Source: DATATJ01 sp963789075 | GTDB taxonomy: Bacteria; Acidobacteriota; Vicinamibacteria; Vicinamibacterales; CAVVIG01 | NCBI GenBank assembly: GCA_963789075.1 | Contig: CAWBJQ010000007.1 | Location: forward strand, 62,001-126,000 | Reading direction: 5' to 3' | DNA length: 64,000 bases | Shown: one piece after another, positions 9,744 to 17,171 of the stretch | Layout of the letters: each line of letters opens with the position of its first letter | How positions within the stretch are numbered: position 1 is the stretch's first letter | Made by a program: the position numbers and the translations under genes | The notes under the pieces: model-generated | Databases searched by the model: none | The model's input: the letters and a program-made list of their open reading frames with translations, nothing else | What the model was told of the DNA's origin: nothing

Positions 9744-10690
9744 TCAGCGGCCCGCGGGTCGACAAGCGCCAGCGCCGCATCCGATAGCAGCGTGCCGGCC
9801 GCGAGAAAGACCGAGCCGGCGGCCGCGCAGCCCGCAACCAGATACACATCGCGCGCGCGGAGCGCGTCGAGCATCAACCGTCCGAGGCCGGGCCACGATG
9901 TGATCATTTCGACGACGAACGATCCGCTCAGCAGCGAGCCGACGACGAGGCCGTAAATCGACGTCACGGGACGGAGCGCCGCTTTGAGCGCGCCGCGCCA
10001 GACGACGCGCGAGCGCGGCACGCCGCGCGCGAGCGCCGCGAGCACGAACGGCTGGCCGACCGTTTCCGACATCGCCTGCGACTGCATCCGCTCGAACATC
10101 GCCGCGAGCGGCATCGCCAGGGCGGCGGCAGGCACAATCAGATGACGCACGAGATCGACCAGCGCACCGCCGGCGGCATCCGCCGAGCCGCCCATGCCGC
10201 CGATCGGAAGCCAGCCGGTGCGCGCGGCGAGAAACACGAGGAACAGCGAGGTCACCAACGGCGGCATCGACAGCAGCGTGATCGAGACGAGGCGGATCAA
10301 GCTGGGAAGAAAGCCGCCGCGACGCGAGCCGGAGATGATGCCGAACGGTATCCCGATGAAGGTTGCCGCAAGCAGCGCGGTGATCGCCAGCACGGCCGTG
10401 TTCGCCGCGCGCTCAGGAATCAGCGCGGCCACCGGCCGGTCGTATGCCATCGAACGGCCAAAGTCGAGGTGCACGGCGCGCGCGATCCAGTGGCGATACT
10501 GTTCGACGAACGGACGATCGAGCCCGTACTGCCGCCGGGTCTGTTCGATTGTGGCGGCGTGTGCCGCGATGCCCAGCGATTCGCTGGCGTAATCGCCCGG
10601 CGCCAGCCGCACTAAGACGAGCGACGCCGACGACACGGCAAACACCAGGAACACCGCGAAGAGCAGCCGCCGCGCAAGGTAGGCCAGCAT
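9740..10690 (-). CDS. ABC transporter permease, DppB/OppB type
   Basis: 316 residues, six membrane segments. It starts MLAYLARRLLFAVFLVFAVS and has the conserved QYGLDRPFVEQYRHWI element and the EAA-type loop LAALARGVPRSRVVWRGALK. It is the partner of the DppC-type permease (4-base overlap), and 7 bases separate it from the binding-protein stop. It forms half of the inner-membrane channel of an oligopeptide-type importer. Same strand and tight spacing indicate one operon with the aldolase and aminotransferase. Confidence 0.92.
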   Translation of the reverse strand: MLAYLARRLLFAVFLVFAVSSASLVLVRLAPGDYASESLGIAAHAATIEQTRRQYGLDRPFVEQYRHWIARAVHLDFGRSMAYDRPVAALIPERAANTAVLAITALLAATFIGIPFGIISGSRRGGFLPSLIRLVSITLLSMPPLVTSLFLVFLAARTGWLPIGGMGGSADAAGGALVDLVRHLIVPAAALAMPLAAMFERMQSQAMSETVGQPFVLAALARGVPRSRVVWRGALKAALRPVTSIYGLVVGSLLSGSFVVEMITSWPGLGRLMLDALRARDVYLVAGCAAAGSVFLAAGTLLSDAALALVDPRAAE

Positions 10691-10697
10691 CGGCGGC

Positions 10698-12419
10698 TTA
10701 GTGCGTCAGGCGTGCGGCGCCGGTCACGGCGACGCGGTCGGGTGCCCACAGCAGCTGCGGACGAATCAGTGCCGGCTTCAAATTCGTGACGCGGGTGGAC
10801 GCGGCGACGAACACGCGTGGCGCCGCGAAATACACGGCGGGCTGATGCTCCGCGAAGATCTTCTGCACCTCGGTGAACAGCCGCTTGCGCTCCTGGAGAT
10901 CCGACGACCCGATTTGTTGCGCCATCAGCACGTCGATCTGACGCTCCCACGCGGTCGCCGGCGTCGGCTCGGCGATGTTCCACATGTGGGCGCTGCCAAA
11001 GCTGAACCAGAAGTCTGGCGTCAACGCGGGATCGGTGTCCGTCGCGGCCGCGCGAAAATAGATCGCGTCGTATCCGGCGCCCGACACGAACCGCTGGATC
11101 AGCGCGTTGCCGTCCAGCGGCACGACGTCCACGAGGACGCCAATCTTCTGCAGCTCGTCCCGGATCACAGCACTGCCCCGCTCGAGGCTCGTTCGTCCTT
11201 TTTGTGTGAGCAGCGTGAAGCGCACGGTCTGGCCGGCCGCGATCGAGTCGACGAGCGCCTTCGCGCCGGCCGGATCGTGCGGCGTCTGGGGCACGTCGGA
11301 CGAGAACCATTCGCGGTTGGCGGGTGTTTCAGGTCCGAAGACCGGAATACCGGCGCCAAGAAACACCGTGTCCGCGAACAGCTTGCGATCGACCGCCATC
11401 GAGATCGCGCGGCGCAGCTCGTCGCGCTGAATCCACGACGCCCGGGGATCGTGTGCGAACGCATCCGGCTTGAGATTGAACCAGAGGCTGTCCGCGTCGT
11501 ACGCGACGCCGAGATCGAGCAGCTGCAGCCGCCCCGCATCGGCGGCGCGGCGCAGCGGCGCATAGTCCTCGGGCCGCATGGCGTCGGTGGCCATGTCAAT
11601 CTGCCCCGCTTCGAGCGCCAGCATCTCCGCGTTCTGATCAGGAATGATCTGCACGGTGATCCGATCGAGATACGGCAGCTGGGTGCCCCCAGCGTCCTGG
11701 AGGCAATACCTCGGATTCCGCGCGAAGACCAGCCGCTGGCCTGGCAGATATTCAGACAGGACAAACGGGCCGAGCCCGACGAGAGCGGCCGGCGGCGTCT
11801 CGAGATTCCAGGCGCTCGCTAGAGTGCCGGCGTCGAGTGCCGCCTGCAGTGTGTGTTTCGGAAAGATCGGCAGGTTGTCGAGAATCCGCACGCCGGGTCC
11901 GAACGGCGCCGGAAATGTGACGATGACCGTGAGCGGATCGACCGCTGCGACCGTCAGCTTCTTTCCGTTGGCCTGCAGGGAGTCGGCAAGCACGCTCGTG
12001 GTCCGCTCGTCGTACGCGGCGGCGAACGAGAATACGACGTCGTCGGCGGTGAAGGGGTGGCCGTCGGAAAAGGTCACGTTCGGCCGCAGCTTCATCGTGA
12101 AGCGCAGGCCGTCGTCGGATCGCGTCCAGCTCGTGGCGAGCCACGGCTCGACCTGCTGCGACGCGCGGTTGACGCGAACCAACTTCGCCTGCGTCAGGAT
12201 GGAGACCAGTTCGGTGCTGGCATCACGCTTGGCGAGCCGGTTGAACGAGGCGGGCTCAGTGCGCATCGACACGACGAGATCGCCTCCACGCATCGGGACG
12301 GCAGACGGCGCGGCGGTGACCTGCGAAGACGATGGCCGGCGCACGCCGACGGCGACGGCGGCCCCAATGGCCACCACGGTCACAATGAAGACCCCTATGC
12401 GTCGAGAGTGTCTGTTCAA
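10698..12419 (-). CDS. ABC transporter solute-binding protein (SBP family 5, DppA-like)
   Basis: About 574 residues. An N-terminal membrane/signal segment (IGVFIVTVVAIGAAVAVG) precedes a family 5 extracellular binding domain: VEPWLATSWTRSDDGLRFTM, NVTFSDGHPFTADDVVFSF, RRAISMAVDRKLF. The frame stays open up to 12635 but the extra N-terminus is not protein-like; a TTG at 12419 or GTG at 12431 puts the signal segment at the start. It delivers solute (peptides or opine-like compounds) to the two permeases. It should head the catabolic operon running to MtgA. Confidence 0.88.
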   Translation of the reverse strand: MNRHSRRIGVFIVTVVAIGAAVAVGVRRPSSSQVTAAPSAVPMRGGDLVVSMRTEPASFNRLAKRDASTELVSILTQAKLVRVNRASQQVEPWLATSWTRSDDGLRFTMKLRPNVTFSDGHPFTADDVVFSFAAAYDERTTSVLADSLQANGKKLTVAAVDPLTVIVTFPAPFGPGVRILDNLPIFPKHTLQAALDAGTLASAWNLETPPAALVGLGPFVLSEYLPGQRLVFARNPRYCLQDAGGTQLPYLDRITVQIIPDQNAEMLALEAGQIDMATDAMRPEDYAPLRRAADAGRLQLLDLGVAYDADSLWFNLKPDAFAHDPRASWIQRDELRRAISMAVDRKLFADTVFLGAGIPVFGPETPANREWFSSDVPQTPHDPAGAKALVDSIAAGQTVRFTLLTQKGRTSLERGSAVIRDELQKIGVLVDVVPLDGNALIQRFVSGAGYDAIYFRAAATDTDPALTPDFWFSFGSAHMWNIAEPTPATAWERQIDVLMAQQIGSSDLQERKRLFTEVQKIFAEHQPAVYFAAPRVFVAASTRVTNLKPALIRPQLLWAPDRVAVTGAARLTH

Positions 12420-12646
12420 ATCCTGACCCACCAGCCAGAAAACTGTCCGATCAAAATTGTGTGCAGCTGGGCCGTGTCGGCTTGTTTTGCACGCAAAACG
12501 CTTCGCGTCTGAGCCGCTCTCAGATCTGACGGCCAGATTCCTAGCCGCGCGCTCGTCGCATCTCTGGATTGTGCGTGCGTCATCGTATTGCAATAACTCC
12601 ATGTCGGGCAAGGAGTTGCGCTGCGCATGGTGCAACGCCTCGAGCG

Positions 12647-12661
12647 TGGCACTGCCCGTGC
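12647..12661 (+). promoter_or_regulatory. Sigma54-like -24/-12 promoter upstream of HTH/S8 protease genes
   Basis: TGGCAC-N5-GTGC matches the sigma54 consensus TGGCAC-N5-TTGC except at one position. GG and GC dinucleotides are correctly spaced and the end lies 26 bases before the HTH start codon. A partial inverted repeat GTTGC-N12-GCAAC lies just upstream (12615-12636) and could be an activator site. A gene for a sigma54 activator is 4.5 kb downstream. Seen by eye; use is inferred. Confidence 0.5.
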
Positions 12662-12687
12662 GCTTATAGGTGGCGCGGAGGAGCTAA

Positions 12688-13005
12688 ATGGCCACGTTCG
12701 CAAGTGCATCTGAAACCGGCTTTGAACCTCGTATCGGTCGGAGCGTCTCGCTCGACCACGCCGCGGACTTGATGGGCGTTTCACGCCGGACCATTTACAA
12801 CCGGATTCGTGACGGGCGGCTGCAGACCATTCGCACGCTGGGTGGATCGCAGCGCGTGCTCCTCGATTCCGTGGCGCCCGCCGAGCGTGCGCAGGCCGGC
12901 GAGCCCGCGCAGGCCGCCGAGCGTGCGCCGGTCGCCGGGCGCGTGCAGGCCGCCGACCGACCCGGCCGATCCGCACCGTTCCCGAATCGTCGTTCACAGT
13001 GCTAG
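12688..13005 (+). CDS. Excisionase/MerR-like helix-turn-helix DNA-binding protein
   Basis: 105 residues. Residues 20-65 form the excisionase-family winged HTH: SLDHAADLMGVSRRTIYNRI followed by RDGRLQTIRTLGGSQRVLLDS. The C-terminal 40 residues are Ala/Glu/Arg-rich and encoded by an imperfect minisatellite around GCCGAGCGTGCGCAGGCCG (12879-12961). GGAGGAG at 12677-12683 fixes the ATG. A paralogue with the same core lies at 21061-21297 on the other strand. It is 20 bases upstream of the S8 protease gene, so probably its regulator or operon mate. Ligand unknown. Confidence 0.88.
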   Translation: MATFASASETGFEPRIGRSVSLDHAADLMGVSRRTIYNRIRDGRLQTIRTLGGSQRVLLDSVAPAERAQAGEPAQAAERAPVAGRVQAADRPGRSAPFPNRRSQC

Positions 13006-13025
13006 TCGCAATCGGAGAGATTCCC

Positions 13026-14708
13026 ATGGCCAACCCATCTGTCCCTGCTCGGCGCCCGCACTTCTTCGGTGGGCGCGTCGCGTCCGCGATCCTGGCGATC
13101 GCGTGTCTGGCGCCGGTCGCGCCGGCGTGGGCCGCGCACCACGCGCGTCTCAGCGCCGACCTGCAGGATCACCTGATCGCCGGATCGCAGTCGATCAATG
13201 TGATCGTGCACGGCAGCAAGGCGACGGTCGATGCGCTGGCGGCCCGCTACAACATCGTCGTAAAGCGGTATTTGACGAGCGGCGCGGTGCTGACGGTCAC
13301 GGCCGGCCAGCTCGCGGCCCTGCGCGACGACGACGGCGTGGATCATTTGTCGGGTGACGTCCGCATCCGCCCCGCGGCCGACGTGACGGACGAGAGCATT
13401 GGCGCCGATCAGCTGTGGAGCGCCAGCGACAATTTGCCGGCGCTGTCCGGTTCGGGCGTGGGCGTCGCGGTGATCGATTCGGGCATCGACACGCATCACA
13501 ACGCTCTCCAGCACCGCGTCGTCGCGACGATGGACTTCACGGGGGGCGACGGGATCGACCGCTTCGGCCACGGCACGCATGTGGCCGGCATCATCGCGGG
13601 CGGCGCGGGGCAGACGGCTGACACGCGCGAGTACCGCGGCGTGGCGTCCGGCGCTTCTCTCATCAATCTGCGGGTGCTGGGCGCGGACGGATCGGGCAGC
13701 GTGAGCGACGTCGTCGAGGCGATCGACTGGGCGATCGCGCATCGCCGTGCGTACAACATTCGGGTGATCAACCTGTCGCTCGGCGCGCCGGTGCTGCAAC
13801 CGTACCGCGACGATCCGCTGTGCGAGGCGGTAGAGCGGGCGGTGCACGCGGGGATCGTCGTCGTGGCAGCCGCGGGCAATTATGGGCAGACCACGGACGG
13901 CCGGTCGGTCTACGGCGCGATCACGGCGCCGGGGAACAGCCCGTATGCGCTGACGGTGGGGGCGCTCGACACGCACGGCACGCCGCAGCGGTCGGACGAC
14001 ACGCTGGCGCCGTACAGCTCGAAAGGGCCGACGCGGTACGACATGGTCATCAAGCCGGACCTGGTGGCGCCGGGCAGCCACATCGTGTCGGCGGAGGCGG
14101 AGAACGCGTATCTGCCGGCGACGTATCCCGAGCGGCACGTGGCGGGGAGCGGACCGGACGGGTATATCCAGCTGTCGGGCACGAGCATGGCGGCGGGGGT
14201 GGTGAGCGGCGCGGTGGCGCTGCTGATCGAGGAACGGCCGAATCTGCAGCCGGCGAACGCGAAAGCGGTGCTGCAGCTGACGAGCTCGTTCGTGCCGGGT
14301 GCTGGCCTTTTGGGCGGCGGAGCGGGGAGCGTCAACGTCCTGGCGGCTGCGGAATATGTGAAACCCGGTTCGGGGAAATTCAGTGACATTCGGACCGTTA
14401 TTGCGGGTGAGCTATCGACTCCAATTGGCATCGCCTTTTCGGACAAGTCCAATAAGCAGAGTATTCCTCAAGCACTCATGGCTCTCCGGCCGGAGGTCAA
14501 ATCCAGCACGGTGGTATGGTCCGACACTGTCGTCTGGTCTGACACGGTGGTCTGGGCCGACACGGTGGTCTGGGCCGATACGCTGGTCTGGGCCGATACG
14601 CTGGTCTGGGCCGATACGCTGGTTTGGTCCGATACGCTCGTTTGGGCCGATACACTCGTCTGGGCCGATACGCTGGTTTGGTCCGATACGCTGGTTTGGT
14701 CCGACTAG
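13026..14708 (+). CDS. Secreted S8 (subtilisin-like) serine protease with C-terminal VW(S/A)D repeats
   Basis: 560 residues. Signal peptide (residues 1-38, ending AWAAH) is followed by a short inhibitor-like prodomain with GSQSINVIVHGSK. The catalytic triad is complete: Asp in GVAVIDSGID, His in FGHGTHVAGI, Ser in GTSMAAG. After about residue 440 a linker of different base composition leads to eleven tandem TxVW(S/A)D hexads ending exactly at the stop codon. Start chosen for GGAGAG 5 bases upstream. Family members are exported and self-processed. The tail's role (anchor, decoy or pro-signal) is unknown and no standard sorting signal is visible. Confidence 0.95.
   Translation: MANPSVPARRPHFFGGRVASAILAIACLAPVAPAWAAHHARLSADLQDHLIAGSQSINVIVHGSKATVDALAARYNIVVKRYLTSGAVLTVTAGQLAALRDDDGVDHLSGDVRIRPAADVTDESIGADQLWSASDNLPALSGSGVGVAVIDSGIDTHHNALQHRVVATMDFTGGDGIDRFGHGTHVAGIIAGGAGQTADTREYRGVASGASLINLRVLGADGSGSVSDVVEAIDWAIAHRRAYNIRVINLSLGAPVLQPYRDDPLCEAVERAVHAGIVVVAAAGNYGQTTDGRSVYGAITAPGNSPYALTVGALDTHGTPQRSDDTLAPYSSKGPTRYDMVIKPDLVAPGSHIVSAEAENAYLPATYPERHVAGSGPDGYIQLSGTSMAAGVVSGAVALLIEERPNLQPANAKAVLQLTSSFVPGAGLLGGGAGSVNVLAAAEYVKPGSGKFSDIRTVIAGELSTPIGIAFSDKSNKQSIPQALMALRPEVKSSTVVWSDTVVWSDTVVWADTVVWADTLVWADTLVWADTLVWSDTLVWADTLVWADTLVWSDTLVWSD
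14508..14705 (+). repeat. Eleven tandem 18-bp units encoding TxVW(S/A)D
   Basis: Eleven consecutive in-frame 18-base units encode TVVWSD (x2), TVVWAD (x2) and seven TLVW(S/A)D units, the last followed directly by TAG. Third-position changes between units show the array is old enough to diverge yet the amino-acid pattern is held, which suggests selection on the peptide. Not a CRISPR: no spacers. Confidence 0.95.
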
Positions 14709-14767
14709 CTAGAGTCGTTTTTCGAGTAAAAGTCCAACGCTGAGTTGCGCTCGAAAGGAGTCTCGAA

Positions 14768-14797
14768 ATGAAAACACTAATCGTTTGGGGCGACTAG
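14768..14797 (+). CDS. Candidate 9-residue micropeptide MKTLIVWGD
   Basis: ATG to TAG encodes MKTLIVWGD. AAAGGAG at 14754-14760, seven bases before the ATG, is one of the best Shine-Dalgarno sequences in the window. The peptide ends LIVWGD-COOH, echoing the TLVWSD-COOH end of the protease 60 bases upstream. It lies between the protease and the HD-GYP gene on the same strand. Translation is inferred from the ribosome site. Alternatives are a leader peptide coupling translation to the downstream gene or a degenerate leftover repeat unit; the methionine start and good RBS argue against simple debris. Confidence 0.55.
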   Translation: MKTLIVWGD

Positions 14798-14837
14798 GCC
14801 GATAACAGATCGCCAGCCCTGCCGGGGCTTGGCGGCT

Positions 14838-16793
14838 ATGAATTCCATCGAGCTATCTCCCACTGCGCGGCTATACGTCGACTCCGTAATCGCACTGGGG
14901 GCGGTGGTCATTTTCTATTCGCTCCACCGACTGTACATAGCACCGGTCGAAGCGCAATGGTTCGTCCTTGCCGGACTCACGCTCCTAACAGGGTCCTTTA
15001 CCATCAAGGTTCCGACGATTCGCGCCCGGGCGTCCGTTTCTGAGACGTTCGTTTTTGCATCAGTTTTGCTGTTCGGCGCCGAAGCTGGGACAGTCACAGT
15101 GCTGCTTGAGACCTTGGTCATATCGTTCTGGCTAAAGTCCTCCAGTCGGTCGCCGCACCGTGTTCTCTTCAGCATCGCAGCGCCTTCGATCGCCATCTGG
15201 ACCGCCGGAAAGGTCTTCTTCTGGTTCTCTCAGATTGAACCCTACTCCAGAGTCGCGACTCCGCTGCCGTCCCTTCTCCTGCCGCTTGTCATTTTCACCT
15301 CGCTGTATTTTCTCCTGAACACTTGGCTAGTCGCGGCAGCTCTGGGATTCGAAAAACGAACCTCGGCCTTCATCATTTGGCGTCAGAATTTTACGTGGAT
15401 TTCAGTCAACTATTTCTCCGGCGCGTCTGTTGCCGCCTTGCTTGTCACGTACAGCGGAACAATCGACTTCCGGACGTTGGCGATAATCGTTCCTCTGTTA
15501 GTAATCTCGTATTTGACATTTCGCACAGCGATGGGCCGGGTTGAAGATGCGAACGAACATCTAGCCCAACTTAATCGACTCTACCTTTCGACAATCGAAA
15601 CTCTAGCGATGGCGATCGACGCCAAAGATCAGATCACGCACGGTCACATCAGACGCGTTCAGGCTTACGCAGTCGGCCTTGCCGGACATGTCGGTGTTGT
15701 CGACCAAACTCTCATCAAAGCGATCGAAGCCGCCGCATTGCTTCACGATATGGGGAAGTTGGCAGTTCCTGAATACATTCTCAACAAGCCAGGAAAGCTC
15801 ACGCCTACGGAGTTCGAGAAGATGAAACTTCACGCCAGCATAGGGGCGGACATCCTCTCTGCAATCGACTTTCCGTATCCAGTGGTCCCGATCGTTCGAC
15901 ACCACCACGAAAATTGGGATGGAACCGGTTACCCTGATAAATTGAAAGGAACCACAATTCCGATTGGCGCGCGGATCCTCTCGGTGGTGGACTGCTTCGA
16001 CGCATTGAGATCCGACCGGCCTTATCGACCGAGTCTCTCGACAGCCGATTCATTGCGCATTCTGAAGGACCGGCGCGGATCCATGTACGATCCGCTGATT
16101 GTTGACACCTTTATTCGTGTTCACGCCATTATCGCTCCCGAAGAGCCGTTATCAGCGCTCCCTCCGCACGCTCTCGCCGAAATTACAAGCTCGGCACACC
16201 CTGCAGTGCTTGCTGGGAGTAGTCAAACGCCTGGCGCAACCGTCACAGGGGCGCAGGCAAAGTCCACGCTGCGTGAACTCGCAATAGCTTTGGCTCCACA
16301 AATGACTGTCGCTGAAACATGCGACATCATCGCACGGCACATCCACCTGCTGATCCCTTCATCATTGTGCGTTTTTTATATGTACGACGACAGGACCGAC
16401 GAACTTGAGGCGACATGTGCGATTGGCGTGTCCGCTTCGATCGCGCATCGTTTGTCCATACCTAGAGGGAAAAAGCTAAGCGGCTGGGTAGCCGCTAATC
16501 GGCAGACAATCGTCAATTCGGATCCCACACTCGACTTCGGCGAGGCAGCGCACGCTTCGTCGTCGCGACTTCGCAGTTGCCTTAGCACGCCACTCGTGTC
16601 AGACGATCAGCTGGTTGGCGTGCTCACCTTTTATTCTTCAGTGGCGGACGCGTTTACCGAAGAACACGGTGGAGTCGCAGAACTTGTGGGCAAACAAATC
16701 GCGGCAGACTTGAAGCGATCCTCTGAATTCGATCGTTCTTCCCAGTACGGTCCATCAACGGGCCTACCAGAGATGATCGTGTCAAAGAATTAG
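14838..16793 (+). CDS. Membrane-bound HD-GYP phosphodiesterase with C-terminal GAF domain
   Basis: 651 residues. Residues 10-225 form seven or eight membrane helices (MASE-like sensor). The HD-GYP domain (about 240-430) has HGHIRRVQAYA, LLHDMGKLAVP (HD), HHHENWDGTGYP (GYP) and ARILSVVDCFDALRSDRPYR, all metal and substrate residues present, so it should hydrolyse cyclic di-GMP. Residues 475-630 resemble a GAF domain (IPRGKKLSGWVAANRQTIVN). ATG 14838 is preferred over the in-frame TTG at 14829. It follows the micropeptide by 40 bases. Base composition is noticeably less GC-rich than flanking genes. Input signal unknown. Confidence 0.93.
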   Translation: MNSIELSPTARLYVDSVIALGAVVIFYSLHRLYIAPVEAQWFVLAGLTLLTGSFTIKVPTIRARASVSETFVFASVLLFGAEAGTVTVLLETLVISFWLKSSSRSPHRVLFSIAAPSIAIWTAGKVFFWFSQIEPYSRVATPLPSLLLPLVIFTSLYFLLNTWLVAAALGFEKRTSAFIIWRQNFTWISVNYFSGASVAALLVTYSGTIDFRTLAIIVPLLVISYLTFRTAMGRVEDANEHLAQLNRLYLSTIETLAMAIDAKDQITHGHIRRVQAYAVGLAGHVGVVDQTLIKAIEAAALLHDMGKLAVPEYILNKPGKLTPTEFEKMKLHASIGADILSAIDFPYPVVPIVRHHHENWDGTGYPDKLKGTTIPIGARILSVVDCFDALRSDRPYRPSLSTADSLRILKDRRGSMYDPLIVDTFIRVHAIIAPEEPLSALPPHALAEITSSAHPAVLAGSSQTPGATVTGAQAKSTLRELAIALAPQMTVAETCDIIARHIHLLIPSSLCVFYMYDDRTDELEATCAIGVSASIAHRLSIPRGKKLSGWVAANRQTIVNSDPTLDFGEAAHASSSRLRSCLSTPLVSDDQLVGVLTFYSSVADAFTEEHGGVAELVGKQIAADLKRSSEFDRSSQYGPSTGLPEMIVSKN

Positions 16794-17171
16794 ATGAAAT
16801 GGAATGCTCGATTTTGCCGACATTTGCTTTGACTTGCCTTAGTCAACGGCACTGTCTCAAATGGCGATCGACAAGGACGCACCAGCCATTGGCAGGTGCG
16901 GGGCGCTGAGTGCTTGACAGTTCGTTCGCAGCCGCCTTGTGAGAATTGAGTAGTTCTATCTTTTCGCGACTTTTCATCCGACGTTCGATCCCAAACCGAG
17001 GTCGATTCGGAGATCGTTGGGGCACGCACCAACCACGACAGTCCCACAGCAACTAGGCCGGGCTTAACGGTGGTTCTCAGACCATCTGCCTACGTTGCAC
17101 GGAAAATCACGTCAACTCAGAGCTTTCAGATAGCGGAATAAACATTTTTCGATAAAGATGTTGCAAAGAGT
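16794..17171. other. Intergenic region upstream of TPR-sigma54 activator gene
   Basis: No supported gene. The DNA is the least GC-rich intergenic stretch here. TTGACA at 16914-16919 could be a -35 box but no good -10 follows at the right spacing. TGGCAG-N5-GGGC at 16890-16904 weakly resembles a sigma54 element. No terminator hairpin was recognised after the HD-GYP gene. Confidence 0.4.

Noticed and set aside
9967..10615. Plus-strand frames over the permease genes
   Set aside because: Antisense shadows of DppB/DppC-type genes.
12432..12635. N-terminal extension of the solute-binding protein to 12635
   Set aside because: Residues upstream of the signal segment have no protein-like pattern and overlap the divergent promoter region.
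14508..14705. Possible CRISPR-like array
   Set aside because: 18-bp units are contiguous, in frame and without spacers; this is a protein repeat.
16790..17047. 85- and 69-codon minus-strand frames between HD-GYP and TPR genes
   Set aside because: No start signal, no hydrophobic or domain pattern.
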